A stretch of 64,000 nucleotides of DNA from Paucibacter sp. KCTC 42545 (GTDB taxonomy: Bacteria > Pseudomonadota > Gammaproteobacteria > Burkholderiales > Burkholderiaceae_C). This document shows, piece after piece, positions 52,160 through 61,362 of the stretch. Below the pieces are notes generated by a model. It ran no database searches, was not told the DNA's origin, and saw only the letters and a program-made list of their open reading frames with translations. The DNA lies in NCBI RefSeq assembly GCF_001477625.1, contig NZ_CP013692.1:1054001-1118000 (forward strand), in the 5' to 3' direction. Each line of letters begins with the position of its first letter. The stretch's first letter is position 1. Made by a program: the position numbers and the translations under genes.

Positions 52160-53578
52160 ATGAACGCCTCCACCGACAAACTCTCTTTCGCTCAACTTCC
52201 CTTGAGCGCGGCCATGCAGGCCAACCTAGCGCAGCTGGGCTATAACCAGATGACGCCTATCCAGGCCGCTAGCCTGCCCTTGGCTTTGGCCGGCCAGGAT
52301 TTGATTGCCCAGGCGCAAACCGGCAGTGGCAAGACCGCCGCCTTCTCGCTGGCGCTGCTGCACAAGCTGGACGCCGCCCGCTTCGATGTGCAAGCCCTGG
52401 TGCTGTGCCCGACCCGCGAGTTGGCGGACCAGGTCACCCAGGAGATCCGTCGCCTGGCGCGCGCTGCCGACAATATCAAGGTGCTGACCCTGTGCGGCGG
52501 CTCGCCAATGAAGCCGCAGATGGACAGCCTGGGTTTTGGCTGCCATATCGCCGTGGGCACACCCGGCCGGGTGATGGACCATCTGGAGCGCGGCAGCCTG
52601 AATCTGGCCGCCTTGAATACCTTGGTGCTGGACGAAGCCGACCGCATGTTGGACATGGGCTTCTTTGACGACATCGTCACCGTTGCCAAGCAAGCACCCA
52701 AGAAGCGCCAGACCTTGCTGTTCTCTGCCACCTATCCGGAAGGTATTGCCAAGCTGAGCGCGCAGTTCATGCGTGAGCCCAAGGAGGTCAAGCTGAACAC
52801 GGCCGCCGTGCAGGCACCGACCAGCATTCGCCAACTGGCGTTTGAGGTCACCGAGGCCGAGCGTCTGCACGCTGTGTCTTTGCTGCTGAACCATTTCCGC
52901 CCGGCCAGCACGATTGCGTTTTGCAATACCAAGGCGCAGTGCCGTGATCTGGTCGAGGTGCTGAGCGGCCAGGGCTTTGTGGCCATGGCCTTGCATGGCG
53001 ATTTGGAGCAGCGTGACCGCGACCAAGTGCTGATCCAGTTTGCCAACCGCAGCTGCTCGGTGCTGGTAGCGACCGATGTGGCGGCGCGTGGCCTGGACAT
53101 TGCCCAGCTGGAGTGCGTGATCAATGTCGAGGTGACGCCCGATATGGAAGTGCACACCCACCGTATCGGCCGCACCGGGCGGGCTGGCGCTGAAGGCCTG
53201 GCGCTCAGCCTGGCCAGCCTGGATGAGATGGGCCGCATCGGCCGCATCGAGCAGATGCAGGGCTATCCCTTTGTCTGGCAAGGGCTTGAGACGCTCACGC
53301 CCAGCGCTGGTGGTGCTTTGCAGCCGCCGATGGATACCTTGCAGATCCTCGGTGGCCGTAAGGAAAAGATCCGCCCCGGCGACATCCTGGGCGCGCTGAC
53401 CGGTGAGGCAGGCTTCAAGTTCGAGCAGGTCGGCAAGATCAATATCACCGAATTCCACAGCTATGTGGCGGTGGAGCGCAGCATTGCCCGCGAGGCGGTC
53501 AAGCGCTTGTCAGACGGCAAGCTCAAGGGCCGCAAGGTCAAGGTGCGGCGCATGGCCGATCTGGTCGAGCTGAGCTGA
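52160..53578 (+). CDS. dbpA: ATP-dependent RNA helicase DbpA
   Basis: DbpA is a DEAD-box helicase that acts on 23S rRNA during large-subunit assembly. The 472-residue protein has Q motif (MTPIQAASLPLALAG), motif I (AQTGSGKT), Ia (PTRELADQV), Ib (TPGRV), II (LDEADRML), III (FSATYP), V (VATDVAARGLDI) and VI (HRIGRTGRAG). The C-terminal DbpA RNA-binding domain (about residues 395-472, KEKIRPGDILGALTGEAGF, YVAVERSIAREAVKRL) separates it from RhlE. The open frame extends upstream to 51863 but family similarity starts at 52160. Confidence 0.95.
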   Translation: MNASTDKLSFAQLPLSAAMQANLAQLGYNQMTPIQAASLPLALAGQDLIAQAQTGSGKTAAFSLALLHKLDAARFDVQALVLCPTRELADQVTQEIRRLARAADNIKVLTLCGGSPMKPQMDSLGFGCHIAVGTPGRVMDHLERGSLNLAALNTLVLDEADRMLDMGFFDDIVTVAKQAPKKRQTLLFSATYPEGIAKLSAQFMREPKEVKLNTAAVQAPTSIRQLAFEVTEAERLHAVSLLLNHFRPASTIAFCNTKAQCRDLVEVLSGQGFVAMALHGDLEQRDRDQVLIQFANRSCSVLVATDVAARGLDIAQLECVINVEVTPDMEVHTHRIGRTGRAGAEGLALSLASLDEMGRIGRIEQMQGYPFVWQGLETLTPSAGGALQPPMDTLQILGGRKEKIRPGDILGALTGEAGFKFEQVGKINITEFHSYVAVERSIAREAVKRLSDGKLKGRKVKVRRMADLVELS

Positions 53579-53778
53579 GTTGATCTGAGCGGCGGCAGCC
53601 CAAACCGGGCCGCCTGCCAACCACCGACATTCGTGACAAATTCGTGTCGGTGCGATTCCTAGTGCACGCGTAGGCGTTCGCCGACGTTATTTCGAGACGT
53701 ATGCACATGGTGCCCCCCTTATCTGGGGCCTAGTCTTGCATCACGGTGCCGGAGAGTATCTCGGCAGCGTGGGAGTAA
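53579..53778 (+). promoter_or_regulatory. Upstream region of small conserved gene
   Basis: This 200-base gap holds the G/C palindrome CCCCCCTTATCTGGGG (53713-53728) immediately before a possible -10 TAGTCT (53731-53736). Similar C-run/G-run elements stand before the two LuxR-type genes at 32.5 and 44.3 kb. Nothing else stands out. Confidence 0.35.
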
Positions 53779-53781
53779 ATG

Positions 53782-54006
53782 ATGGATATGAATTCTTTAG
53801 ACGTACCGGAGCAGCAAGCGAGCCAGTTTGAGCTGCGTTTTCAGTCGCTGTTTCACACCGGCAAGGCCTTGGCCTTCCCCTGCAATGCACGCGGCGATGT
53901 GCAGCTTGATGCGCTCAGCGCCAAGGCTTTAGAGAACTATCTCTTCGCCCGGGCGGTGGTGGGGCGTGAATACGCGTCGCCCGAGGTTCAGGCCTGCGAG
54001 GGCTGA
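53782..54006 (+). CDS. Small conserved protein of unknown function
   Basis: This 74-residue soluble protein has a core FELRFQSLFHTGKALAFPCN followed by DVQLDALSAKALENYLFARAVVGREY. I recall similar short proteins in other Burkholderiales, always of unknown role. GGGAG at 53771-53775 fits ATG 53782 (ATG 53779 is also possible). It is a single-gene unit ended by a strong hairpin terminator shared with convergent glnS. Confidence 0.75.
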   Translation: MDMNSLDVPEQQASQFELRFQSLFHTGKALAFPCNARGDVQLDALSAKALENYLFARAVVGREYASPEVQACEG

Positions 54007-54040
54007 AGCCGAACCCAAAGGGCAATAGAAAGTAAGGACG

Positions 54041-54076
54041 AAAAAAATGCCGAAGTTTCAGCTTCGGCATTTTTGT
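54041..54076. terminator. Bidirectional terminator between small gene and glnS
   Basis: AAAAAATGCCGAAG (from 54042) pairs with CTTCGGCATTTTT around loop TTTCAG. A-runs on the left and T-runs on the right let it stop transcription from both convergent genes. Confidence 0.9.
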
Positions 54077-54092
54077 TTTGCAGCCTCAGGGC

Positions 54093-55895
54093 TTATTTGC
54101 CCCAGCCGTCGCGCAGACCGGTGATCTTGTTGAACACCGGCTTGTCGGCACGGTGGTCAACACGGTCGCTGACGAAGTAACCGTGGCGCTCAAACTGCAC
54201 TTGCTGTGCAGCCGGCCAGGCGGCCAGTGAAGGCTCCAAATAACCCGTCACCACACGGCAGCTATTGGGGTTGAGCGCGGCGATGAAATCGCCTTCGCCG
54301 GCATCCGGCTGGGCCTCGGTGAACAGGCGGTCGTAGAGGCGCAGCTCGGCCGCCACGGCTTCATGCGCGCCCACCCAAGTGATCACGCCCTTGACCTTGA
54401 CGCTGTCCGCGCCCGGTGTGCCGCTCTTGGTGTCGGGCACCACATTGGCCAGCACGGCGGTGACCTTGCCATCGGCATCCTTCTCGCAGCCGGTGCACTC
54501 GATCACATAGCCGTACTTCAGGCGGGTCTTGTTGCCGGGGAAGAGGCGGTGATAGCCCTTGCTGGGCACTTCCATGAAGTCTTCTTGCTCAACCCAGACC
54601 TCGGGGCCCAGGGTGAACTGGCGCGTGCCCATTTCGGGGTGATGCGGGTGGGCAGGGGCGCTGCAGGGCTCACGGTGCTCGGCGCTGCCAAACAGCTCGG
54701 CCCAGTTGCTGAGCTTGAGCTTGAGTGGGTCCAGCACCGCGCTGGCGCGGGCGGCCTTGCCTTCGAGGTCGGTACGCAAGCAGCCGTCCAGCACCGAGTA
54801 GTCCAGCCAGGCATTGCTCTTGGTCACGCCGGTGGCTTCGACCATATTGCGGATGCTCTCTGGCGTGTAGCCGCGGCGGCGCATGCCCACCAGGGTCGGC
54901 AGGCGGGGGTCGTCCCAGCCTGTGACATGGCCTTCGTCCACCAACTGGCGCAGTTTGCGCTTGCTGGTGACGACATAGCTCAGGTTCAGGCGGCCAAATT
55001 CGTACTGCTTGGGCAGCGGATGGGTCAGCAGGCCGCCATCAGCCAATTTGCCCAGCAACCAGTCGTAGAAGGGGCGCTGGTCTTCAAACTCCAGCGTGCA
55101 GATGCTGTGGGTGATGCGCTCCAGCGCGTCTTCGATCGGGTGCGCGAAGGTGTACATCGGGTAGATGCACCATTGGTCGCCGGTGTTGTGGTGGGTGGCG
55201 CGGCGGATGCGGTAGAGCGCCGGGTCCCGCATATTGATGTTCGGCGAGGCCATATCGATCTTGGCGCGCAAAATCATCGAGCCGTCGGCGTGCAGGCCGT
55301 CTTTCATTTCCTGCAAGCGAAGCAAATTGGCCTCGGGCGTGCGGTCGCGGAAAGGGCTGTTGACGCCGGGCTTGCTGAAATCGCCGCGGTTGGCGCGCAT
55401 TTCTTCGGGCGTTTGCTCGTCCACATAGGCCAAGCCCGCGCTGACCAAATACTCGGCCGCGCTGTACATGAAGTCGAAGTAATTGCTGGCGTAAAACAGG
55501 TGCGAGTGGCTCTGGCCCGCAGCGTCCGTCACGTCCCATTTCCAGCCCAGCCAGGCGACCATTTCCTTGATCGCGTCGACGTATTCCTGCTCTTCTTTTT
55601 CGGGATTGGTGTCGTCGAAGCGGAGATGGCAGATGCCGCCGTAGTCACGCGCCAGACCGAAGTTCAGGCAGATGCTTTTGGCGTGGCCGATGTGCAGATA
55701 GCCATTGGGCTCGGGCGGGAAACGGGTGCGAATCTTGGCGGCGTCCAGGGGGCCGGCCGCGTGGTGAGCGGCGTCGCCCGGTGTGCCGGCGAAGTGGCGC
55801 CCCTGCAGCCCGCCTTGTTCCAGGTCGCGTTCAATGATGGCGCGCAGGAAATTGCTGGGCTTGACGGCGGCTGCTTCTTCGTTGGGATGGGACAT
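54093..55895 (-). CDS. glnS: Glutaminyl-tRNA synthetase
   Basis: GlnS charges tRNA-Gln. The 600-residue protein has the class I start RFPPEPNGYLHIGHAKSICL with HIGH, the active-site stretch LRFDDTNPEKEEQEYVDAIK, and a KMSKS-like loop read as VTSKRKLRQL. The C-terminal beta-barrel anticodon-binding domains fill residues 350-600. The first 35 residues are a short N-terminal extension. A GATAAAAT promoter element stands about 60 bases upstream. Confidence 0.97.
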   Translation of the reverse strand: MSHPNEEAAAVKPSNFLRAIIERDLEQGGLQGRHFAGTPGDAAHHAAGPLDAAKIRTRFPPEPNGYLHIGHAKSICLNFGLARDYGGICHLRFDDTNPEKEEQEYVDAIKEMVAWLGWKWDVTDAAGQSHSHLFYASNYFDFMYSAAEYLVSAGLAYVDEQTPEEMRANRGDFSKPGVNSPFRDRTPEANLLRLQEMKDGLHADGSMILRAKIDMASPNINMRDPALYRIRRATHHNTGDQWCIYPMYTFAHPIEDALERITHSICTLEFEDQRPFYDWLLGKLADGGLLTHPLPKQYEFGRLNLSYVVTSKRKLRQLVDEGHVTGWDDPRLPTLVGMRRRGYTPESIRNMVEATGVTKSNAWLDYSVLDGCLRTDLEGKAARASAVLDPLKLKLSNWAELFGSAEHREPCSAPAHPHHPEMGTRQFTLGPEVWVEQEDFMEVPSKGYHRLFPGNKTRLKYGYVIECTGCEKDADGKVTAVLANVVPDTKSGTPGADSVKVKGVITWVGAHEAVAAELRLYDRLFTEAQPDAGEGDFIAALNPNSCRVVTGYLEPSLAAWPAAQQVQFERHGYFVSDRVDHRADKPVFNKITGLRDGWGK

Positions 55896-55949
55896 CGGGT
55901 GTCTTGTGGCCGCGCAGGCGGCCCTCAGAAAAATTGGAGTGGGGGAGTG

Positions 55950-55957
55950 ATTTTATC
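55950..55957 (-). promoter_or_regulatory. Likely -10 element of glnS
   Basis: On the minus strand GATAAAAT lies 55 bases before the glnS ATG. Just upstream of it the GCCGGGGC-TGCT-GCCCCGGC hairpin (55964-55983) may end the MipA-like transcript. Confidence 0.4.
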
Positions 55958-56047
55958 GGCGCGGCCGGGGCAGCAGCCCCGGCGCTCGCACAGCGGTGTG
56001 CAAAGACGCTTGCAAAGAGACTTGTAACAGGCTTGCAAGCCGGCGGA

Positions 56048-56854
56048 TCAGAACAGGTAGCTATAGCCCAGGATGGCGGTGTAGCTGCTGGACTTCTGCG
56101 TCACCGGGCTGTTCTTGGCATCACCCTGCAACTGGCCGGCCGAGACGCCGATGGACACGCCGGCCTTCTGGCTCAGGTAATAGTTCAGCAACACATTGGC
56201 CCGCACATCGCGCACACCGGCCTTGGCTTCATGCGCGGCCAGGCCGCTGTTCTTGGCTTGTTCGGCCGAGACGCCGAAGTAGTCCTGCATATAGTCGCTG
56301 TTGACAATGCTCAGACCGGCGCCAAAGCCCAGCACCCATTGTGGCGCCAGCGGCATGTGATAGCTCAGGCCCAGATCGGCCACCAGGCCTTTTTGCTTAT
56401 TGCCCGAGCCGTAGCGCAGCGAGCTGGTGAACGAGACGCTGTGGCTCAGCGCCAGGTTGTAGAAGCCGCCGATTTCGGGGCGAATCTTGATGTCGCCCAG
56501 GCCGCGCAGATGCGCGTCATCGTCCTGATCGCGGCCGGTGTCGGCGGTCAGGCGCAGGCCGTAGGCCGTGCCTTCGCTGCGCGAGAAATCGTAGCCCAGG
56601 CCGTTGCGGGTGCCGGCGAAAAAGCCATTGGCCCAGCGGTAGTCCAGGATCGGTGCGACCAGGCCTTTGTGATCCTTGGCGCCACGGTATTTATTGGCGT
56701 AAATGGCGCCCAGCCCGATGGTGCCGCCGTCTTCATTGATCTTGGCGCCGTAGTTGCGGAAAGCGTCGAATGATTGCGCTTGGGCCGCGCCACCCAGGCT
56801 GAAGCCGGCGAGCAGGGCGAGGGCAGCGAAAAGCGGGCGATTGTTCTTGCGCAT
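56048..56854 (-). CDS. MipA/OmpV-family outer membrane protein
   Basis: This 268-residue precursor starts with a signal peptide (FAALALLAGFSLGGAAQA, cleavage before QSF) and continues as amphipathic beta strands, ending in aromatic YSYLF, typical of an outer membrane beta barrel. Family features include GLGAIYANKYRGAKDHKGLVAP and VLGFGAGLSIVNSDYM. MipA scaffolds a murein synthase/lytic enzyme complex in E. coli, while many homologues are induced by two-component systems. A LytR-type regulator gene lies 64 bases upstream on the same strand. ATG 56854 is preferred to ATG 56890. Confidence 0.88.
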   Translation of the reverse strand: MRKNNRPLFAALALLAGFSLGGAAQAQSFDAFRNYGAKINEDGGTIGLGAIYANKYRGAKDHKGLVAPILDYRWANGFFAGTRNGLGYDFSRSEGTAYGLRLTADTGRDQDDDAHLRGLGDIKIRPEIGGFYNLALSHSVSFTSSLRYGSGNKQKGLVADLGLSYHMPLAPQWVLGFGAGLSIVNSDYMQDYFGVSAEQAKNSGLAAHEAKAGVRDVRANVLLNYYLSQKAGVSIGVSAGQLQGDAKNSPVTQKSSSYTAILGYSYLF

Positions 56855-56918
56855 GTGGAAGGGGCTCAGTGGGTTTGGAATGGCTGGCATTGTCTACGCT
56901 TTGCGTCACCCGATGGGC

Positions 56919-57761
56919 TCAGAGGCCTTTGAAAAGATGGGCATACATGCGGCTGACCGCGAGCTTGTCCGGCGAGCCGTGCAAATGCAGCGTCAGCTTG
57001 CCGAGCTCATCCCGCACGGCGCGGGCAATCGCGTCGCTGCGCACCACCACGCTGCGATGCACTTGCCAGAAGCGTTGGCCATCGAGTTGCGGCAGCAACT
57101 CGCGCAGCGAGATGCGGATCAGATGCTCTTTTTGCGCCGTCAGCACGCGCACATATTTGTCCGCCGCCTCGAAATAGATCACCTCGTCCACCGGCACCAT
57201 CAGCACCGTGTTGCCGACCGCGACTTGCAGCAATCGCAAGGGTGGCTGGGCGGGCGCCAGCACTGCGTTGCCGCCCAGGCCTGGCGTTTGAAGCAGCTGC
57301 CGCAGCTGATCCACGGCAGCCTGCATGCTGGGCGCACCAGCGCTTTCGCCTTGGCCCTGCTGCTGGCGACGCTGCGTCAGCGCTTGCTGCAGGCGCGAGC
57401 AGGTCTGCGCCAGCCGCTCCGGCAGTACCGGCTTGAGCACATAGTCCACTGCGGCTAGGTCGAAGGCCTGCAAGGCGTATTGGTCGTAGGCGGTGACGAA
57501 GACCAGCAAGGGGAAGGGTTGCTCATCGTCCGGCCAGGCATCGGCCAGGGCGGCGGCCGCTTCCAGCCCGCTCATGCCGGGCATGCGGATGTCGAGGAAG
57601 CAGATGTCCGGCCGCAGGCGCAGGGCAGCATCGACAGCCGCTTGGCCATGCGGAGCCATGGCGCTGATGCTCAATTCGGGCCAGAGCTTGTCCAGTTCCT
57701 GGCGCAGGTTCTCGGCCAGCAGGGTTTCGTCTTCGGCGATCAGGGCGGTGGGCGGATTCAT
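56919..57761 (-). CDS. LytTR-type response regulator
   Basis: This 280-residue regulator has a receiver domain (ALIAEDETLLAENLRQELD, phosphoacceptor D57 in CFLDIRMPGMSG, lysine in YVLKPVLP) and a C-terminal LytTR DNA-binding domain (about 170-275, VIYFEAADKYVRVLTAQKEHLIR, FWQVHRSVVVRSDAI). It resembles AlgR/LytR. The kinase gene 43 bases upstream is of the LytS type, the normal partner. The MipA-like gene follows and is a plausible target. Confidence 0.93.
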   Translation of the reverse strand: MNPPTALIAEDETLLAENLRQELDKLWPELSISAMAPHGQAAVDAALRLRPDICFLDIRMPGMSGLEAAAALADAWPDDEQPFPLLVFVTAYDQYALQAFDLAAVDYVLKPVLPERLAQTCSRLQQALTQRRQQQGQGESAGAPSMQAAVDQLRQLLQTPGLGGNAVLAPAQPPLRLLQVAVGNTVLMVPVDEVIYFEAADKYVRVLTAQKEHLIRISLRELLPQLDGQRFWQVHRSVVVRSDAIARAVRDELGKLTLHLHGSPDKLAVSRMYAHLFKGL

Positions 57762-57804
57762 CGGGTGGCGCTAACGGGTGGTGCTGACGGGTGATGTTCG
57801 GTGA

Positions 57805-58920
57805 TCAAACTTGTGTTGGCAGCGGCAGGCGGATGCTGGCCAGGGTGCCGCTGGCCGGGGCGGGTAGGGCGGCAATGGTCAGGCTCGCCTGGGGGCCGAA
57901 TTGGGTGAGCAGGCGTTCACGCACCTGATGCAGGCCGAAGCCGCTGCCGCTCGGGCGCGGCAACGCGCTTGGCTGATAGCCCAGGCCGCTGTCTTGCACC
58001 TGCAGCAGCAATTCCGGGGCTTTTGGGGTGCCGCTGAGGCTGGCGCTGATGCGCAACTCGCCGCCGTCCAGGCTGGGTTCCAGGCCGTGTTTGATGGCGT
58101 TTTCCACCAGGGGCTGCAGCAGCAGGGGCGGCACGGGTAGCTCGGCCAGCTCGGCCGGCAGTTCCAGCCGTGGTTGCAGGCGCGCGCCCATGCGGATCTG
58201 CATCAGGGCCAGATAGTCCTGCAGCCGCGCGAACTCATCGCGCAGGGGATGGCTGCCGCTGCGCGACGCCGTTAGGGTGGCGCGCAAAAAAGCAATCAGC
58301 TGGTCCAACATGGCTTGGGCCCGCTGCGGTTCACTGCCGATCAGCACCCGCAAGGTGGCCAGGGTGTTGAACAGCATATGCGGCTCCAGCTGCGACTCCA
58401 GTAGGCGCAGCTGGTTCTCCGCCGCCAAGCGCTGGGCGGTTTGCGCCTGCACCTGGGCCGCTTGTAGGCGGCTGCGGTTGACGAAGAAATTGGTGGCCAG
58501 CACGCCCGGCAGCAGCGACACCGCCAGCATCAGCAAGCCTTGTCGCCAGTTGCCGGTGTAGAAACCATTGCCATGCAGGCCGGTCAGGGCTTCACCCACA
58601 ACATTGCCCACCATGAAACCCATGGCGGTACCCAACACCAGGCAAACGATCATCAGGGGCCAGCCCGGCCATGTGGCGCGCGGCAGATGCTCAGGCCGCC
58701 AGCGGTTGATGAGGTAAGTGGCGCCGGCGCTCAGGGATTGAATCAGGGCCGAGCAGCAAATCGAGATGCACAGGCAGAAGATGAAGGACTGCAAAAAGGG
58801 CTGCCGCCACATCATGCTGACCAGTCCCGCGGCGATCAGGGCAATGATCAGCACCAGCCTGGCCTGGCGCAAGGCGCGGCCGAACAAGTCGGCGGGGATG
58901 GCGATGCCGGCCCAGCTCAT
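57805..58920 (-). CDS. LytS/AlgZ-type sensor histidine kinase
   Basis: This 371-residue kinase has four membrane helices in residues 20-150 (LVLIIALIAAGLVSMMW, SFIFCLCISICCSALIQSL, MIVCLVLGTAMGFMVGNVV, GLLMLAVSLLPGVLATNFF), then the His_kinase motif QLRLLESQLEPHMLFNTLATL with the phosphorylated histidine and a HATPase (LLLQPLVENAIKHGLEP, GSGFGLHQVRERL). There is no long periplasmic sensor, so it may sense the membrane or envelope. It pairs with the LytTR regulator downstream. Confidence 0.92.
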   Translation of the reverse strand: MSWAGIAIPADLFGRALRQARLVLIIALIAAGLVSMMWRQPFLQSFIFCLCISICCSALIQSLSAGATYLINRWRPEHLPRATWPGWPLMIVCLVLGTAMGFMVGNVVGEALTGLHGNGFYTGNWRQGLLMLAVSLLPGVLATNFFVNRSRLQAAQVQAQTAQRLAAENQLRLLESQLEPHMLFNTLATLRVLIGSEPQRAQAMLDQLIAFLRATLTASRSGSHPLRDEFARLQDYLALMQIRMGARLQPRLELPAELAELPVPPLLLQPLVENAIKHGLEPSLDGGELRISASLSGTPKAPELLLQVQDSGLGYQPSALPRPSGSGFGLHQVRERLLTQFGPQASLTIAALPAPASGTLASIRLPLPTQV

Positions 58921-59018
58921 AGCGGCGCTGGCTGGCGCTGGGCGCCGTGGCCGAAAAGCAGGGGCGGTGCACTCAAGATGTGTGGCGTGTGAAAGGGCAT
59001 GGCAAATGAGATGGCAAG

Positions 59019-59573
59019 TTATGCCGGCAAGACCTGACCCCGCGGGCTTGCTGCAGTAGCTGTGGTGGATGCGGCGGAGGCTGTGCGCAGGATAGTACGT
59101 GAGCGCCCGAGCAAGGCCCCCGACAGGGCGCCGAACAAGGCGCTGAAGCTCAATGCCACGTTGGCTTTTTGCGCAAGCTCCGGGTGCATGGCCAGGCTCA
59201 TGCCCAAGGCGAACTTGGCGCCGAACAGGGCCAGCATCAAGACCATTGGCAACCAGCTGCCAGGCACAAAGTAGCGGTCACGCTGGGCGTCGAAATGGCT
59301 GCCGGCCACAAGGCCAGCTAGGCCAGACAGTCGCATCAGCTGCATGCCCAACACCAGACCCAGGGCCCAGGCCAGCATCAGCACAAACTCATGGCCGAAA
59401 CTGCTGCGCACACCCCAGAGCCCATAAGCCAGCCAGATCAGCGGCAGCAGCACCAGTCGGCCGCGCGGCAGGTATTGGTCGCGGCTCTGGCGCAGGCCCA
59501 GGGCCAGCAAGAGGGCCAGGAGGGCCCAAACCCAGGTGGGGACGTGACTGGGGATGGTGCTGAGTGCTTGCAT
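59019..59573 (-). CDS. DUF6622-like membrane protein
   Basis: This 184-residue protein has four or five hydrophobic helices (VWALLALLLALGLRQ, LVLLPLIWLAYGLWG, FVLMLAWALGLVLGMQL, MVLMLALFGAKFALGMSLA, VALSFSALFGALSGALLG) and a Ser/Thr/Ala-rich tail. The phrase LRQSRDQYLPRGRLVLLP is characteristic of the family I recall as DUF6622. The function is unknown. It lies 98 bases upstream of the LytS-type kinase on the same strand and may be part of that unit. Confidence 0.75.
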   Translation of the reverse strand: MQALSTIPSHVPTWVWALLALLLALGLRQSRDQYLPRGRLVLLPLIWLAYGLWGVRSSFGHEFVLMLAWALGLVLGMQLMRLSGLAGLVAGSHFDAQRDRYFVPGSWLPMVLMLALFGAKFALGMSLAMHPELAQKANVALSFSALFGALSGALLGRSRTILRTASAASTTATAASPRGQVLPA

Positions 59574-59733
59574 GATGGCGTGGCCTGGTGTTGGCTTGTG
59601 TAGTGGTGAGTGCCGCCATCATGCGAAAGCGAGGCCCACCCGGCCAGGCGCTTGCGACAGTGCGCGCTCAGTGGGCGCGAAGTGCTCTGCACGGGCGCCA
59701 GCGGTGCGGGTTCGGTACCTGCTCCCCGGGCGA

Positions 59734-61275
59734 TCAGCGCCGCCGGCTGCTACCGCCACCACCCAAAATGCTGCCCAGCACGCCACGGATGATCTCGCGA
59801 CCTGCCGTGGAACTCATCGAGCGAATGGCCGATTTGGCGGCCGCTTCGGCCAGGCCTTCATGCCGGCCGCCACGCGGACCGGTGCTGCCGAATAAAACGT
59901 CTTTTAAGCCGCCCAGCCAGCCTTCGCCTTCTGCAGCGCTGGGTGCCGCGGTGCCGGGGGCGCCGGGCGCTGTTGCTTGGCCGGCCGCGCCGCCCTTGCC
60001 GTCGACCCGGCCCTTGAGTTTTTCGAAGGCCGATTCCCGGTCCACCATTTTTTCGTAGACCCCGGCCACCAGCGAGCCTTGAATCAGCTGCTGGCGCTGC
60101 TCGGCGCTGATCGGGCCGATTTGGCTGCCCGGTGGCAGCACAAACACCCGCTCGGTCACGCTGGGCCGGCCTTTCTCATCCAGCAGGCTGACCAGGGCTT
60201 CGCCCACGCCCAGCTCAGTAATGGCGGCGGCGACATCCAGGCCGGGGTTGGGCCGCATGGTCTCGGCCGCCGCCTTGACGGCTTTTTGGTCACGCGGGGT
60301 GAAGGCGCGCAGGGCATGCTGGACGCGGTTGCCCAGCTGGCCCAGCACGGTGTCGGGAATGTCCAGCGGGTTTTGGGTCACGAAATAGACGCCCACACCC
60401 TTGGAGCGCACCAGGCGCACGACCAGCTCAATGCGCTCGACCAGGGCGGCGGGTGCGTCTTTGAACAGCAGATGGGCTTCGTCGAAGAAGAACACCAGCT
60501 TGGGCTTGTCCAGATCGCCCACCTCGGGCAATTGCTCGAACAACTCGCTCAGCATCCAGAGCAAGAAGGTGGCGTAGAGACGCGGCGCGTTCATCAGCTT
60601 GTCGGCGGCGAGGATGTTGATCACACCCGCACCCCGCTCGGTTTGCATGAAGTCGGCAATATTGAGCATGGGCTCGCCGAAGAATTTGTCGCCGCCCTGG
60701 GTTTCGATCTGCAGCAGGCCGCGCTGAATGGCGCCAACGCTGGCGGCCGAGACATTGCCGTACTGGGTGGTGAACTGGCTGGCGTTGTCGCCCACATACT
60801 GCAGCATGGCGCGCAGGTCTTTGAGGTCCAGCAGCAGCAAGCCGTTGTCGTCGGCGATCTTGAACACCATTTGCAAGACGCCTTGCTGGGTCTCGTTCAG
60901 GTCCAGCATGCGGGCCAGCAGCAGCGGGCCCATGTCGGACACGGTGGCGCGCACCGGGTGGCCTTGCTCGCCGAACACATCCCACAGGGTGGTGGGGCAG
61001 GCCAGCGGTGTTGGGGGCTCGATGCCGCGCTCTTTTAGCGTGGCCAAGAGCTTGGCGGAAGCCGCCCCGGTCTGCGAGATGCCGGTCAGGTCGCCCTTCA
61101 CGTCGGCCATGAAGACGGGGACACCCAGGCGGCTGAAGCTCTCCGCCAGGGTCTGCAGGCTGATGGTTTTGCCGGTGCCGGTGGCGCCGGTGATCAGGCC
61201 GTGGCGGTTGGCCAGGGCGGGCAGCAAAAAGCACTCAACGGTGGCGTGGCGGGCCAGCAGAATCGGGTCGGACAT
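59734..61275 (-). CDS. HerA-like ATPase, DUF853 family
   Basis: This 513-residue RecA-fold ATPase has Walker A GATGTGKT (about residues 30-37), [14 protein letters not shown], and Walker [14 protein letters not shown] near residue 260. The C-terminal part (about 420-513) is Ala/Gly/Pro-rich and ends [15 protein letters not shown]853 proteins resemble HerA/FtsK-type DNA translocases but lack a nuclease partner such as NurA here, and their role is undefined. ATG 61275 is preferred to ATG 61293. It is divergent from yebC across 87 bases. Confidence 0.9.
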   Translation of the reverse strand: MSDPILLARHATVECFLLPALANRHGLITGATGTGKTISLQTLAESFSRLGVPVFMADVKGDLTGISQTGAASAKLLATLKERGIEPPTPLACPTTLWDVFGEQGHPVRATVSDMGPLLLARMLDLNETQQGVLQMVFKIADDNGLLLLDLKDLRAMLQYVGDNASQFTTQYGNVSAASVGAIQRGLLQIETQGGDKFFGEPMLNIADFMQTERGAGVINILAADKLMNAPRLYATFLLWMLSELFEQLPEVGDLDKPKLVFFFDEAHLLFKDAPAALVERIELVVRLVRSKGVGVYFVTQNPLDIPDTVLGQLGNRVQHALRAFTPRDQKAVKAAAETMRPNPGLDVAAAITELGVGEALVSLLDEKGRPSVTERVFVLPPGSQIGPISAEQRQQLIQGSLVAGVYEKMVDRESAFEKLKGRVDGKGGAAGQATAPGAPGTAAPSAAEGEGWLGGLKDVLFGSTGPRGGRHEGLAEAAAKSAIRSMSSTAGREIIRGVLGSILGGGGSSRRR

Positions 61276-61296
61276 GGTGGGTGCGTCGCGCAAAGC

Positions 61297-61302
61297 TAAA
61301 AT
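61297..61302 (+). promoter_or_regulatory. Likely -10 element of yebC
   Basis: TAAAAT lies 60 bases before the yebC ATG in the divergent DUF853/yebC gap. No clear -35 is seen. AGGAG at 61354-61358 is the ribosome site. Confidence 0.4.
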
Positions 61303-61362
61303 CGCAGTCTAACCAACTAAAGTGCAGGGCCTTTGTGCCTCTGCAGCAGGAGCAGGAGCCAT

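Noticed and set aside
55950..55960. GCCGATAA on the minus strand before glnS as a sigma-28 promoter
   Set aside because: The -10 match is exact but the position of the -35 is GC-only hairpin sequence; a housekeeping GATAAAAT -10 explains it better.
54363..56027. 554-codon open frame opposite glnS
   Set aside because: Antisense to intact glnS and without recognisable domains.
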